Source: Pleurocapsaceae cyanobacterium CSU_1_1
Lineage (GTDB): Bacteria; Cyanobacteriota; Cyanobacteriia; Cyanobacteriales; Xenococcaceae
Reading direction: 5' to 3'
DNA length: 45,557 nucleotides
NCBI GenBank assembly: GCA_012034765.1
Contig: JAAUOU010000022.1
Location: 1-45,557 of the forward strand
Below are positions 38,340 to 45,557 of this stretch, in pieces (the stretch's first letter is position 1; the number at the start of each line of letters is the position of its first letter). The notes under the pieces were generated by a model that was not told the origin of the DNA, searched no databases, and saw nothing but the letters and a program-made list of their open reading frames with translations. The translations under genes were made by a program, and so were the position numbers.

Positions 38340-39506
38340 TTACCTCCTACCGCCTATCTCATCTCTCTCCTGCTGCACTTCAGGATCTTCTACCAAGCTA
38401 GGATAAGTAACCAAAGGCTGATCTCGTCTGATAAGCGATCGCAATTTAGGACTACCATAGTCTTTAAACCAACCGACAATGCCATCGGGTAGTACTGTCA
38501 CTACAGTTAGGAATAATGCACCTTGAAAAAACAACCATATTTCAGGAAAACTCTCACTTAAAGATGTTTGGGCTAGGCGAACTAACATAGTACCCAGGAT
38601 TGCTCCAATCAAAGTACCTCTGCCTCCCACTGCAACCCAAATTACCATCTCAATCGAAAATGCCACCTGCATAATACTGGGGTTAATAATCCCTGTTTGT
38701 ACAGTATATAATGCCCCTGCAATACCAGCGATCGCACCTGAAATACCAAAGACCAAAACCTTGTAGCCTGTAGGGTTATAGCCTGAAAATCTCACTCTAG
38801 TTTCATCATCTCGAATTGCCATCAGCAACCTGCCAAAACGTCCGCTAGTTAACCAACGACAAAGCAGATACACCAAACCCAGCAAGATAACAGTAGTAAC
38901 ATAAAAACCTCGTTGAGCATTCGGTGAACTAGCCAAGACTCCAAAAATCTTTTCCGTATCAGTTTTTAGACCATTTGTACCATTGATTAATTCTTGCTGA
39001 CCATTAAAAAAGTTATAAAAAACTAATAAAGCAGCCTGGGTTAAAATGGAAAAATAAACTCCTTTAATACGATTACGAAATACTAAATAACCAATTAATC
39101 CTGCCACAATTCCAGGAATAATAATTAGTGCCAAAATTGTCACAGGAAAAGAATAAAAAGGCTGCCAAATCCAGGGTAACTTTTCAACTCCATAAAGTGT
39201 GAAAAACTCTGGTATTTTACCTTCAGGTATTTGTAAATTGAGGTGCATCGCCAAAGCATAGCCACCCAGAGCAAAAAAGATGCCATGACCTAAGCTTAGT
39301 AGACCTGTATACCCCCAAATCAGATCGATGCCCAAAGCAACAATTGCCAGAGACAAAAATCGTCCTACTAAACGTAATCTAAAAGCAGGTATAACTACAG
39401 GTAAAATCACCGCCAAGATAATAAATAAGGCAATAATTACACTAGTTTCGATAACTTTATTTTTGCGTTTTCTCTTCTTAGTTTGAATACCAGTTTCACT
39501 GTTCAT
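38340..39506 (-). CDS. urtC: Urea ABC transporter permease UrtC
   Basis: The 388-residue LivM-type permease has about ten hydrophobic segments. The conserved stretch GYTGLLSLGHGIFFALGGYA and ISGAIAGIAGALYTVQTGII then NPSIMQVAFSIEMVIWVAVG are typical of UrtC. The C-terminal tail is charged. It forms the membrane channel with UrtB. The gene starts 23 bases after urtB ends. Confidence 0.93.
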   Translation of the reverse strand: MNSETGIQTKKRKRKNKVIETSVIIALFIILAVILPVVIPAFRLRLVGRFLSLAIVALGIDLIWGYTGLLSLGHGIFFALGGYALAMHLNLQIPEGKIPEFFTLYGVEKLPWIWQPFYSFPVTILALIIIPGIVAGLIGYLVFRNRIKGVYFSILTQAALLVFYNFFNGQQELINGTNGLKTDTEKIFGVLASSPNAQRGFYVTTVILLGLVYLLCRWLTSGRFGRLLMAIRDDETRVRFSGYNPTGYKVLVFGISGAIAGIAGALYTVQTGIINPSIMQVAFSIEMVIWVAVGGRGTLIGAILGTMLVRLAQTSLSESFPEIWLFFQGALFLTVVTVLPDGIVGWFKDYGSPKLRSLIRRDQPLVTYPSLVEDPEVQQERDEIGGRR

Positions 39507-39529
39507 TACTAATTACTCATATCAATTTA

Positions 39530-40690
39530 CTAAAGCTCTGCTGTTCTGCCTTTTTGAGGAAATAATCCCGCAGGTTTTATTTGTAAGAAAATAATAATTA
39601 AGGCAAACACCATCACCTTAGCCATGCTGCTAGAGGCAAAAAAGAAAAAGAAATCGAGGAGTGATTGAGGAGCTTTAAGATTAGTCAACACCAATGCTAA
39701 AGTTCCCGAACCAATCAGATAACTTAAAATCCCAATTCCCATCGCTGCGAGGATAGCGCCTAGTAAATTGCCCACTCCACCGACAACTACAACCATAAAG
39801 GTATCAATAATGTAATTTTGCCCTGTATTTGGTCCAACTGAACCGAGTAAACTAACGGCGCATCCAGCAATCCCGGCTAATCCTGAACCCAAAGCAAAAG
39901 TTAGAGCATCCACTTTGGCAGTAGGTATACCCAAACAAGAACTCATTGTACGGTTTTGAGTAACAGAACGAATTTTTAAGCCCCAGGTAGAACGCTGTAA
40001 AAACCAGTACACACCCAGCAAACAAAGCAGCGTTAAACCGATAATAAACAAGCGTGCATAAGGAATTTGAAACCCTAAAGCATCTGTACCTCCCCTCAGC
40101 CAGGCAGGGGCAGTGACATCAACGTTTCTAGAACTAAACCACGGAGTAGATAGGGCAGAATTTTTACTGAGTAAAAAGTAAAATGCGATCGCAATTGCTG
40201 CACCCAAAGGTAATAATAAGGCAATAGCTTTAGTTTTAACTCTCTGCCAATCGGTTCGGCTTTTGACTAACTGCATACCACCAAAAAACAAAAGGCAGAA
40301 AATACCCAGAGAGATTACTAATAACCAGCTAACACTCCGCACAAACTGCTGCAAAATCAAACTAACTCCCCAAGTAGCCAGAAGCGTTTCTAATGGTCGC
40401 CCGTAGAGAAAGCGAATTGCTCCCCTTTCTAAAATTATGCCTACAGCAGCGGATACAACAAAAGCGACAGGAATCGCCACAATAATATAAAAATCAAACC
40501 AAGGATCCCCAAAAAGTTTAAAAATATTTTGAACCACAAAAGTACTGTATGCACCTAGCATGATCAATTCTCCATGAGCTAGGTTAATTACTCCCATCAG
40601 TCCAAAAATAATTGCTAAACCCAGGGCAGCAATTAATAATACTGAACCAATACTGATACCGTTAAACAAGCCTTCTAGTAATGTAGACAC
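39530..40690 (-). CDS. urtB: Urea ABC transporter permease UrtB
   Basis: The 386-residue LivH-type permease begins MSTLLEGLFNGISIGSVLLI and has GLMGVINLAHGELIMLGAYS, the family signature, and GSGLAGIAGCAVSLLGSVGP near the C-terminus. The long middle loop (VTQNRTMSSCLGIPTAKVDA) is usual. It is the membrane partner of UrtC. It is separated from urtA by about 460 bases holding a hairpin. Confidence 0.93.
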   Translation of the reverse strand: MSTLLEGLFNGISIGSVLLIAALGLAIIFGLMGVINLAHGELIMLGAYSTFVVQNIFKLFGDPWFDFYIIVAIPVAFVVSAAVGIILERGAIRFLYGRPLETLLATWGVSLILQQFVRSVSWLLVISLGIFCLLFFGGMQLVKSRTDWQRVKTKAIALLLPLGAAIAIAFYFLLSKNSALSTPWFSSRNVDVTAPAWLRGGTDALGFQIPYARLFIIGLTLLCLLGVYWFLQRSTWGLKIRSVTQNRTMSSCLGIPTAKVDALTFALGSGLAGIAGCAVSLLGSVGPNTGQNYIIDTFMVVVVGGVGNLLGAILAAMGIGILSYLIGSGTLALVLTNLKAPQSLLDFFFFFASSSMAKVMVFALIIIFLQIKPAGLFPQKGRTAEL

Positions 40691-41153
40691 ATTCTCTCTC
40701 TATTTTCTGCTGTTTTTTTCTGTATTTTATTTTATTGAGTGAGGAGTAATATTTGTTTGATTAAATAACTTGTAACCAAATTTAGATTTATTCTCTTCTG
40801 TTTTCTGTATCTAATGATGCAAGGGAAAAAAATTTTAAACCTAATCAAAATCAAATATTTACTGGTTTTAACAGTTGGCACAATAAAGCCGAGCAAATAA
40901 ATATTACCAAATTATCTTTGGCACTCTCAAGAACTTGTTAATTGTCAATTGCCAACTCTTTATTAAAGGCTTAAACAAAATTAATCCCACACTTGACTTA
41001 CTCTTTTCACCCAGCTATGCGGTGTTTACATCCCTTAGTTTGATGCAAGCCCTTTTTCCTAAAGCCCTAAAGGACGACATGTAGTTATTCCTTTAGGGTT
41101 TCCAGATCTCAACTAAGATAAATTTTGTACGACCACTTAGTAGTTAAGCTTCT
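40691..41153. other. urtA-urtB spacer with a strong hairpin
   Basis: This 463-base spacer has no coding frame. It carries the inverted repeat CCCTAAAGG (41065-41073) / CCTTTAGGG (41090-41098), which could partially end transcription after urtA so that the periplasmic binding protein is made in excess. Alternatively it is a small mobile-element end, since CCTAAAGGACG is shared with the element at 12790-12852. Confidence 0.55.
41065..41098. terminator. Hairpin in the urtA-urtB spacer
   Basis: A perfect 9-bp stem CCCTAAAGG / CCTTTAGGG encloses a 16-base loop. It lies 56 bases downstream of the urtA stop on the minus strand. No long T-run follows on either side, so partial termination or RNA protection is more likely than full termination. 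Confidence 0.5.
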
Positions 41154-42472
41154 TTATGCTTTGTACTTGCCACCCTTATTAGGATCGGTCCAGTCACAGG
41201 CAAAGCCTTTAGTCTCTTGAACAAACTGATTCCAAGGAATAGGCTTAAGAGGACCTTCTGTTGACCAGACAATATCAAACAGTCCATCATCACGAACTTC
41301 TCCTACACGCACTGTTTTAGAAATATGATGATTAGGCTGCATTGTCACCTTTCCTTCTGGCGCATCAAATTCTTGCCCCACTGCTGCTTTGCGGATGGCT
41401 TCCATATCTAAGCTGCCCGCTTTTTCGACGGCTTGTTTCCAAAGATAGACCATAATATATGCAGCCTCCATCGGATCGCTGGTTACTCGATCATCTCCAT
41501 ATTTGGCTTTGAAAGCAGCAACAAATTTTTGGTTGGCGGGACTTTCTACGGTTTGATAATAATTCCAGGAAGCATAGTGTCCTTGAAGATATTCAGGACC
41601 AATCTGTTTTACTTCTTCCTCGGCTACACTGACAGACATGACAGGATACTTGTCAGGAGTCAATCCTGCCCCCTGCAATTGTTTAAACAAGGAAACATTA
41701 CTGTCACCATTTAGGCTGTTAAAGATTACACCACCATCAGGTAACGCAGCTTTAATTTTGGCAATAATGGGGGTCACTTCCGTATCTCCCAGAGGGAGAT
41801 AATCTTCTCCAGCAACAGTACCACCTTTAGCCTTCAATTGCTCTTTGATAATTGTATTAGCTGTGCGGGGAAAAACGTAATCTGAACCAACTAAGAAAAA
41901 ATTCTTGCCTTTATTTTTTAATAACCAATCTACTGCGGGTTCAATTTGTTGGTTAGGTGTCGCACCTGTATAAAAAACATTTTTAGAGCATTCTTGTCCC
42001 TCATACTGAACGGGATACCATAACATATGGTTTTTAGACTCAAATACTGGCAACACAGCCTTACGACTGGCAGATGTCCAACAGCCAAATACCGTAGCTA
42101 CTTTATCTTGATCGATTAATTTAGCTGCTTTTTCAGCAAAGGTAGGCCAGTCTGAAGCACCATCTTCCTGAATTGGTACAATTTGCTTACCTAATACTCC
42201 GCCTGCTGCATTAATTTCATCAATTGCCAACATCTCAGCATCAACTACGGTGGTTTCACTAATCGCCATTGTGCCACTAAGAGAGTGGAGAATACCTACT
42301 TTGATTCCATCTCCATCAGCAGCAGTGGTTTCCGTACTACCACTATCAGGTTTAGCAGCCTGGTCGCCACTTGCTCTATCACCACCGCCACTAGCACAAC
42401 CTTTTAAAAGTAAGCTGGCTACAACTCCTGTAGAACCATAGAGTAAAATTTGCGTCTTCCCAAGTTTGACAT
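41154..42472 (-). CDS. urtA: Urea ABC transporter binding lipoprotein UrtA, one frameshift
   Basis: The mature protein is intact from [20 protein letters not shown] and shows UrtA features such as [20 protein letters not shown] and [20 protein letters not shown]. The true start is MSNLGRRKF at 42472; a missing T near 42450 breaks the frame after this. The restored N-terminus reads [20 protein letters not shown] then CASGGG, a twin-Arg signal with a lipobox cysteine, so the protein is a membrane-anchored lipoprotein. It captures urea in the periplasm. The NtcA promoter lies just upstream. Confidence 0.92.
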
Positions 42473-42989
42473 AATCTTCTTTAATTTGTTAATTTTTTAT
42501 AAGTGACCGTAACTTACCTGATAATTCAAAATATTTCTGCTTGAAAAGAGATTGTACTCTGCAATACAAAAAAAAAAGCAAGCAAATATACAAAATAAAA
42601 GTCCATTTTACTCATCTAGCTTCGGCTAGATTGCACTATAGAGCATATATGGCATGTAATTAAGTTGAACTGCTCGAAAACTTTTGAATTTCATATTATG
42701 AAGCGATATTAAGCAAAAGTTAAAGAAAATAATAGACTTGTTATCAAAATTTAGTCAATTAAAAATTGTACTAGTACTAATACTAAGTCTACTAAATCTG
42801 CGGAGAACGATGATGACAACAGCAGCAAGAATAAGCTTTGTTGATGCGGACTAGTATTACCTAGCCAGATAAACGCTTAGAAATATCACCCCATTCAGTC
42901 GCGATCAATGTCACAATTAAAACTCCATAAAAATTAGCTGTACCAATTACTCACGCACTAGCTAATATGAAATACTTAACTTTAGAACC
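42473..42989. other. Promoter region of urtA and spacer to the MotA-like gene
   Basis: Apart from the NtcA promoter, this 517-base stretch has a hairpin with a TTCG loop (TCTAGC-TTCG-GCTAGA, 42615-42630). A short minus-strand frame at about 42870-42945 reads NFYGVLIVTLIATEWGDISK and may be a fossil of a membrane-protein gene. No full gene is seen. Confidence 0.5.
42528..42567 (-). promoter_or_regulatory. NtcA-activated promoter of urtA
   Basis: GTA-N8-TAC (42554-42567) is a perfect NtcA box. On the minus strand, 20 bases downstream of it, lies TATTTT (42533-42528), a TAN3T -10 box. This is the class II arrangement of nitrogen-control promoters. The start would be near 42521 and the leader about 50 bases long. 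Confidence 0.82.
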
Positions 42990-44090
42990 ATGCAACAAAT
43001 ATTGAGTATTCTTAGTTTAATTCCTGGTTATTTAATTTTTTTAGCAATTGTTCTGGTAATTTTGCCCACCATTGTAGCTATTCTGCTCCGCTTCTGTTTA
43101 TATCGACATCTAAAGCATTTAGCAGTTACAGCGCGAAGGTTGTTAGGGGGAGTAAAACAAGAATCTACACCTAAGATGATTACTGCATTAGAACAAAGAT
43201 TAGCCGATAGTAATCTTAATCTAGATCAGCTAAATACAGCTGCGGTGATTGAAGGGACATATAGTCAAGAAAAGTTTTATTTTCTAGGGTTATCCTTAAA
43301 CTGTGATTTTATCGATAGCTTGTGTCGAATCTTACCAAACTTATTACTTTCATTTGGTTTATTAGGTACATTTTTAGGTATTACCTTTAACTTGTCTAGT
43401 TTGAGTCAAACTATTACCCAAATCGATATTAATAATGTCAGAAACTTAGTCGAAGAATTGAATCGCCCTTTGCAAGGAATGGGAGTAGCTTTTACTACAA
43501 GCTTAGTTGCGATCGCCTGTAGCTCTCTATTAACAGTATTAAACTTATTTTGGAATACTCAAGTCGCCAAGGTTAGTTTACTCAGCTCTATTGAAGACTA
43601 TATTGATAATATTTTCTTGCCAAGAATTCAACCTATTAGTTCTCTAGAATCAGCCATTAGTCAATTTAGCCAAGACTTTGACGGCATGGTGCATAAATTG
43701 GGTAACACTATTGAAGAATCAATGACCAAAGCCTTGAGCAAAATTCATCATAGTGCCGAAACTTTTGAACATGCTGCCAACGTTATCGATAATAGTCAAT
43801 TCCCTGAAAAGCTCGCCTCAGCGACCAATCATTTAGCGATCGCACAAAATCAATTTTCTCAATCTTCTCTAGTGTTGCAAAAATCAACTCAATCTTTTGA
43901 ACATAATTTAGTTTCCATGCAAAAGCTGACTAAAAAATTTCTTGAATTAAATCAAAAGGTAAACAATATTGAACAACAGTATGGAACTTTAGTTAACCTG
44001 AATCAAGAAAAAAATATAATTGAGCAGTCAGGTTTAAAAGAAATTCAACAAGAGCTATCAAAATTAATAATCCAGATGAATAATCAGTAG
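42990..44090 (+). CDS. MotA/TolQ/ExbB-type proton channel protein
   Basis: The 366-residue protein has an N-terminal membrane helix (IPGYLIFLAIVLVILPTIVA) and the paired TolQ/MotA-type helices: NLLLSFGLLGTFLGITFNLS and LQGMGVAFTTSLVAIACSSL. A C-terminal cytoplasmic tail of about 150 residues is predicted coiled coil (SQSSLVLQKSTQSFEHNLVS). Such long tails are seen in ZorA-like and other MotA-like proteins. It forms a stator-type proton channel with the next gene's product. The target of the force is unknown. The stop codon begins a heptamer array. Confidence 0.78.
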   Translation: MQQILSILSLIPGYLIFLAIVLVILPTIVAILLRFCLYRHLKHLAVTARRLLGGVKQESTPKMITALEQRLADSNLNLDQLNTAAVIEGTYSQEKFYFLGLSLNCDFIDSLCRILPNLLLSFGLLGTFLGITFNLSSLSQTITQIDINNVRNLVEELNRPLQGMGVAFTTSLVAIACSSLLTVLNLFWNTQVAKVSLLSSIEDYIDNIFLPRIQPISSLESAISQFSQDFDGMVHKLGNTIEESMTKALSKIHHSAETFEHAANVIDNSQFPEKLASATNHLAIAQNQFSQSSLVLQKSTQSFEHNLVSMQKLTKKFLELNQKVNNIEQQYGTLVNLNQEKNIIEQSGLKEIQQELSKLIIQMNNQ

Positions 44091-44122
44091 TTAGTAGTTA
44101 GTAGTTAGTAGTTAGTAGTTAG
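44088..44122. repeat. Heptamer tandem repeat (TAGTTAG x5)
   Basis: Five exact copies of TAGTTAG begin with the stop codon of the MotA-like gene and end five bases before the ATG of the MotB-like gene. This is a second STRR-type array with a different unit from the one at 37466. Confidence 0.9.
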
Positions 44123-44126
44123 TTAT

Positions 44127-44990
44127 ATGTCCAAGAAACGTAAGCTACGCAGCCATGAAGTAATAGAAAGTTTAAACGTTTGGCCCTCTTTTACCGATTT
44201 GATGGCTAATGCCTTCATGATCATTAGTTTATTTTTATTGTTGGCCTTATTTAAATCACTGTTTTTAAAATATGCTGCCGAAGAAAGCGAACAAAACTTG
44301 AGCGATACGGAAAGACAAGTGCGTCTATTACAGCGCGAAATAGCTACTTTAGAAAACGAATTGGGAGAAAGTACTTCTAATGTGCGCCAACTTAATCGAG
44401 CCTCTGCACAGTTGAGACAATTGCTGCTAAGTAGCAATGAACAAAGCCGTAATCGGGTGGATATTTTGCAGTCAGAAATAAAACGCTTGAAATCTGCGCC
44501 TCCTGTGGTGGTGATTCAAGATTCAGGCGGATTTCAATTTGATTCAGGTAGTGCAGCTTTGCCTAACAATTTAAAAAACTATATTTCACAAGATTTAGTC
44601 GATCGCATTGAAAAAATTAGTCAACAGCGCAGTCTTTATGTCGTAGAAATCATCGGACACACTGACGGTCAGATTAATTTTAGTAATGGTAATCTAGATC
44701 AACAGTTAGAAGAAGTTGCTCAAGGAAAACTTTCTGTAGAAAGCCTCAAAGCTGGATCTAATGCAGACTTAGGTTTAATGCGTGCTTTAGAAGTGGTTAA
44801 GCAGCTACAAACGGTGCAAGAGCAAACAGGCAGACTGGATGGCGTGCAGTTTAGGGCTTATTCCGCAGCGCAGTTACAGTTACCATCAGGCGAATTTGCT
44901 CTATCCAACCGAAACCCCGATGCTAACCGTCGCCGAATTGAAATTCGCTTTTCTCCTCTAGGAAAAGCGGAAACAGTAAGCAATAATTAG
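44127..44990 (+). CDS. MotB/OmpA-like peptidoglycan-binding stator protein
   Basis: The 287-residue protein has one membrane helix directly after SLNVWPSFTDLMANAFMI. Asp24 in FTDLM matches the proton-carrying Asp of MotB-type stators. A coiled-coil linker (LQREIATLENELGESTSNV) leads to an OmpA-like domain with VVEIIGHTDGQ and NRNPDANRRRIEIRF, the peptidoglycan-binding motifs. It is coupled to the MotA-like gene 36 bases upstream. No flagellar or Zorya partner genes (zorC, zorD, zorE) are present in the window. The role is open: envelope stability, motility-like force or defence. Confidence 0.78.
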   Translation: MSKKRKLRSHEVIESLNVWPSFTDLMANAFMIISLFLLLALFKSLFLKYAAEESEQNLSDTERQVRLLQREIATLENELGESTSNVRQLNRASAQLRQLLLSSNEQSRNRVDILQSEIKRLKSAPPVVVIQDSGGFQFDSGSAALPNNLKNYISQDLVDRIEKISQQRSLYVVEIIGHTDGQINFSNGNLDQQLEEVAQGKLSVESLKAGSNADLGLMRALEVVKQLQTVQEQTGRLDGVQFRAYSAAQLQLPSGEFALSNRNPDANRRRIEIRFSPLGKAETVSNN

Positions 44991-45091
44991 TTGATTAAAG
45001 GTGTATTAACTTTGCCTAAGCTAGGTGAACTTGAATAAAAGTCTTAATCTACAATTGAAGCAAATCTCAACACCATTTTCAGAGAGCAACA

Positions 45092-45277
45092 ATGAGTAAC
45101 TTGAATTTGACTGATGACCTGTATTGGACACCTCAAGCTCATGCAAAACTAAAAATGATTCCTTTCTTTGCTCGCCCTCAAGCCAGGCAAAAAATAGAAG
45201 CGATCGCTCGTGCAGCAGAGTTAGAAGAAGTAACCGCAGAAGTTGTTGAGCAGGCTAGAGCTAAGTTCGGACAATAA
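45092..45277 (+). CDS. Small PCP_red-domain protein
   Basis: The 61-residue protein (WTPQAHAKLKMIPFFARPQA, then RQKIEAIARAAELEEVTAEV) corresponds to the C-terminal PCP_red domain of the ChlB subunit of light-independent protochlorophyllide reductase, as a stand-alone protein. Such small proteins occur in cyanobacteria near photosystem genes. The exact function is unknown. psbA starts about 195 bases downstream. Confidence 0.75.
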   Translation: MSNLNLTDDLYWTPQAHAKLKMIPFFARPQARQKIEAIARAAELEEVTAEVVEQARAKFGQ

Positions 45278-45337
45278 CAACAAAATACATATAACCTAAG
45301 CTTATATTAGTAATCATTAAGGCTAATGTAACAATAC

Positions 45338-45366
45338 TTGATATTTGCAGAAATGTTAGTTAATAT
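45338..45366 (+). promoter_or_regulatory. Promoter of psbA
   Basis: TTGATA (45338-45343) and TAATAT (45361-45366) are separated by 17 bases, a near-consensus sigma-70 promoter. The start would lie near 45373, leaving a leader of about 100 bases before the psbA ATG. Confidence 0.7.
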
Positions 45367-45471
45367 AAATACATAAGACAAGGAAACACATCATTTCTAT
45401 CGTTTCCAGTCTGGCTCTAGCAATAGAGTAAACCTAGACAAATAAATAAATAACACGCAATCATAAACACA

Positions 45472-45557
45472 ATGACAACAACTTTACAACAGCGCGAAAC
45501 ACGCGGTGCTTGGGAGAATTTCTGTCAGTGGGTAACAAGCACCAACAACCGCATCTA
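45472..45557 (+). CDS. psbA: Photosystem II D1 protein, 5' end only
   Basis: The frame [20 protein letters not shown] continues into VTSTNNRI at the window edge and is the unmistakable D1 N-terminus. D1 is the core reaction-centre protein of photosystem II in the thylakoid membrane and is replaced continuously. Only the first 28 residues fall in the window. Confidence 0.97.
   Translation, partial: MTTTLQQRETRGAWENFCQWVTSTNNRI

Noticed and set aside
42250-42441. Plus-strand frame opposite the urtA start
   Set aside because: It is antisense to the urtA signal and linker region and has no recognisable features or Shine-Dalgarno sequence.
42770-42795. GTACTAGTACTAATAC considered as a second NtcA box
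   Set aside because: No GTA and TAC pair here is separated by eight bases; the spacings are four or ten.
42870-42945. Short minus-strand frame reading NFYGVLIVTLIATEWGDISK
   Set aside because: It is only about 25 codons without a start codon and is interrupted upstream; at most a fossil, so not listed as a gene.
42990-44990. Zorya defence system
   Set aside because: Only the ZorA/ZorB-like stator pair is present; no helicase, nuclease or other Zorya component lies nearby in the window.
1-45557. tRNA, rRNA or riboswitch genes
   Set aside because: I scanned by eye for cloverleaf-type and known riboswitch patterns and recognised none; a covariance-model search would be needed to exclude them.

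Overview
This window comes from a cyanobacterial chromosome. The octamer GCGATCGC (HIP1) recurs throughout, the right edge enters psbA (photosystem II D1), and there is a complete urtABCDE urea transporter behind an NtcA-type promoter. Heptamer (STRR-like) repeats and a NtcA box fit this phylum. The genus cannot be fixed from the sequence alone; a chroococcalean or pleurocapsalean type is a guess.

Region 1 (about 1-17.3 kb, nearly all minus strand) is an exopolysaccharide locus. It holds an O-antigen-type polymerase, GT2 and GT4 glycosyltransferases, four sulfotransferase domains (one fused to a glycosyltransferase), an ABC exporter, a HepC-like initiating sugar transferase and a Wzc-like chain-length/ATPase protein. 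The likely product is a sulfated exopolysaccharide. A MntA-HepT type toxin-antitoxin pair and a transposase remnant sit inside or beside it.

Region 2 (18.2-28.1 kb, plus strand) begins with a vMAP/NB-ARC STAND regulator and a GT4 glycosyltransferase, then carries a full lasso-peptide cluster: B2 protease, B1 recognition protein (PqqD-like), C cyclase, a short precursor gene A at 23904-24062, a terminator, an HPr-kinase-like tailoring kinase, an ABC exporter and a nucleotidyltransferase-family protein. The kinase plus nucleotidyltransferase pair matches the tailoring set known from paeninodin and pseudomycoidin clusters in Firmicutes. This is the most interesting system in the window.

Region 3 (28.3-34.2 kb) is housekeeping: 2-Cys peroxiredoxin, an SLH-domain envelope protein, RsmE, a thioredoxin-like ferredoxin, a Dps protein and an amidase. 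Region 4 (about 34.2-36.6 kb) is a small accessory island of short plus-strand genes (a possible winged-helix protein, a cysteine-rich protein, an HTH-like protein, an M15 peptidase) with perfect 28-bp and 26-bp palindromes. Region 5 (36.6-42.6 kb) is urtABCDE on the minus strand. Region 6 (43-45.6 kb) has a MotA/MotB-like proton-channel pair, a small PCP_red-domain protein and the start of psbA.

At least a dozen otherwise intact genes, including peroxiredoxin and urtA, are broken by single-base indels, many in short homopolymers. Sequencing error is the simplest explanation, so I give whole-gene extents for these and do not treat the breaks as true gene decay. All family assignments are from reading the proteins; no database search was run.
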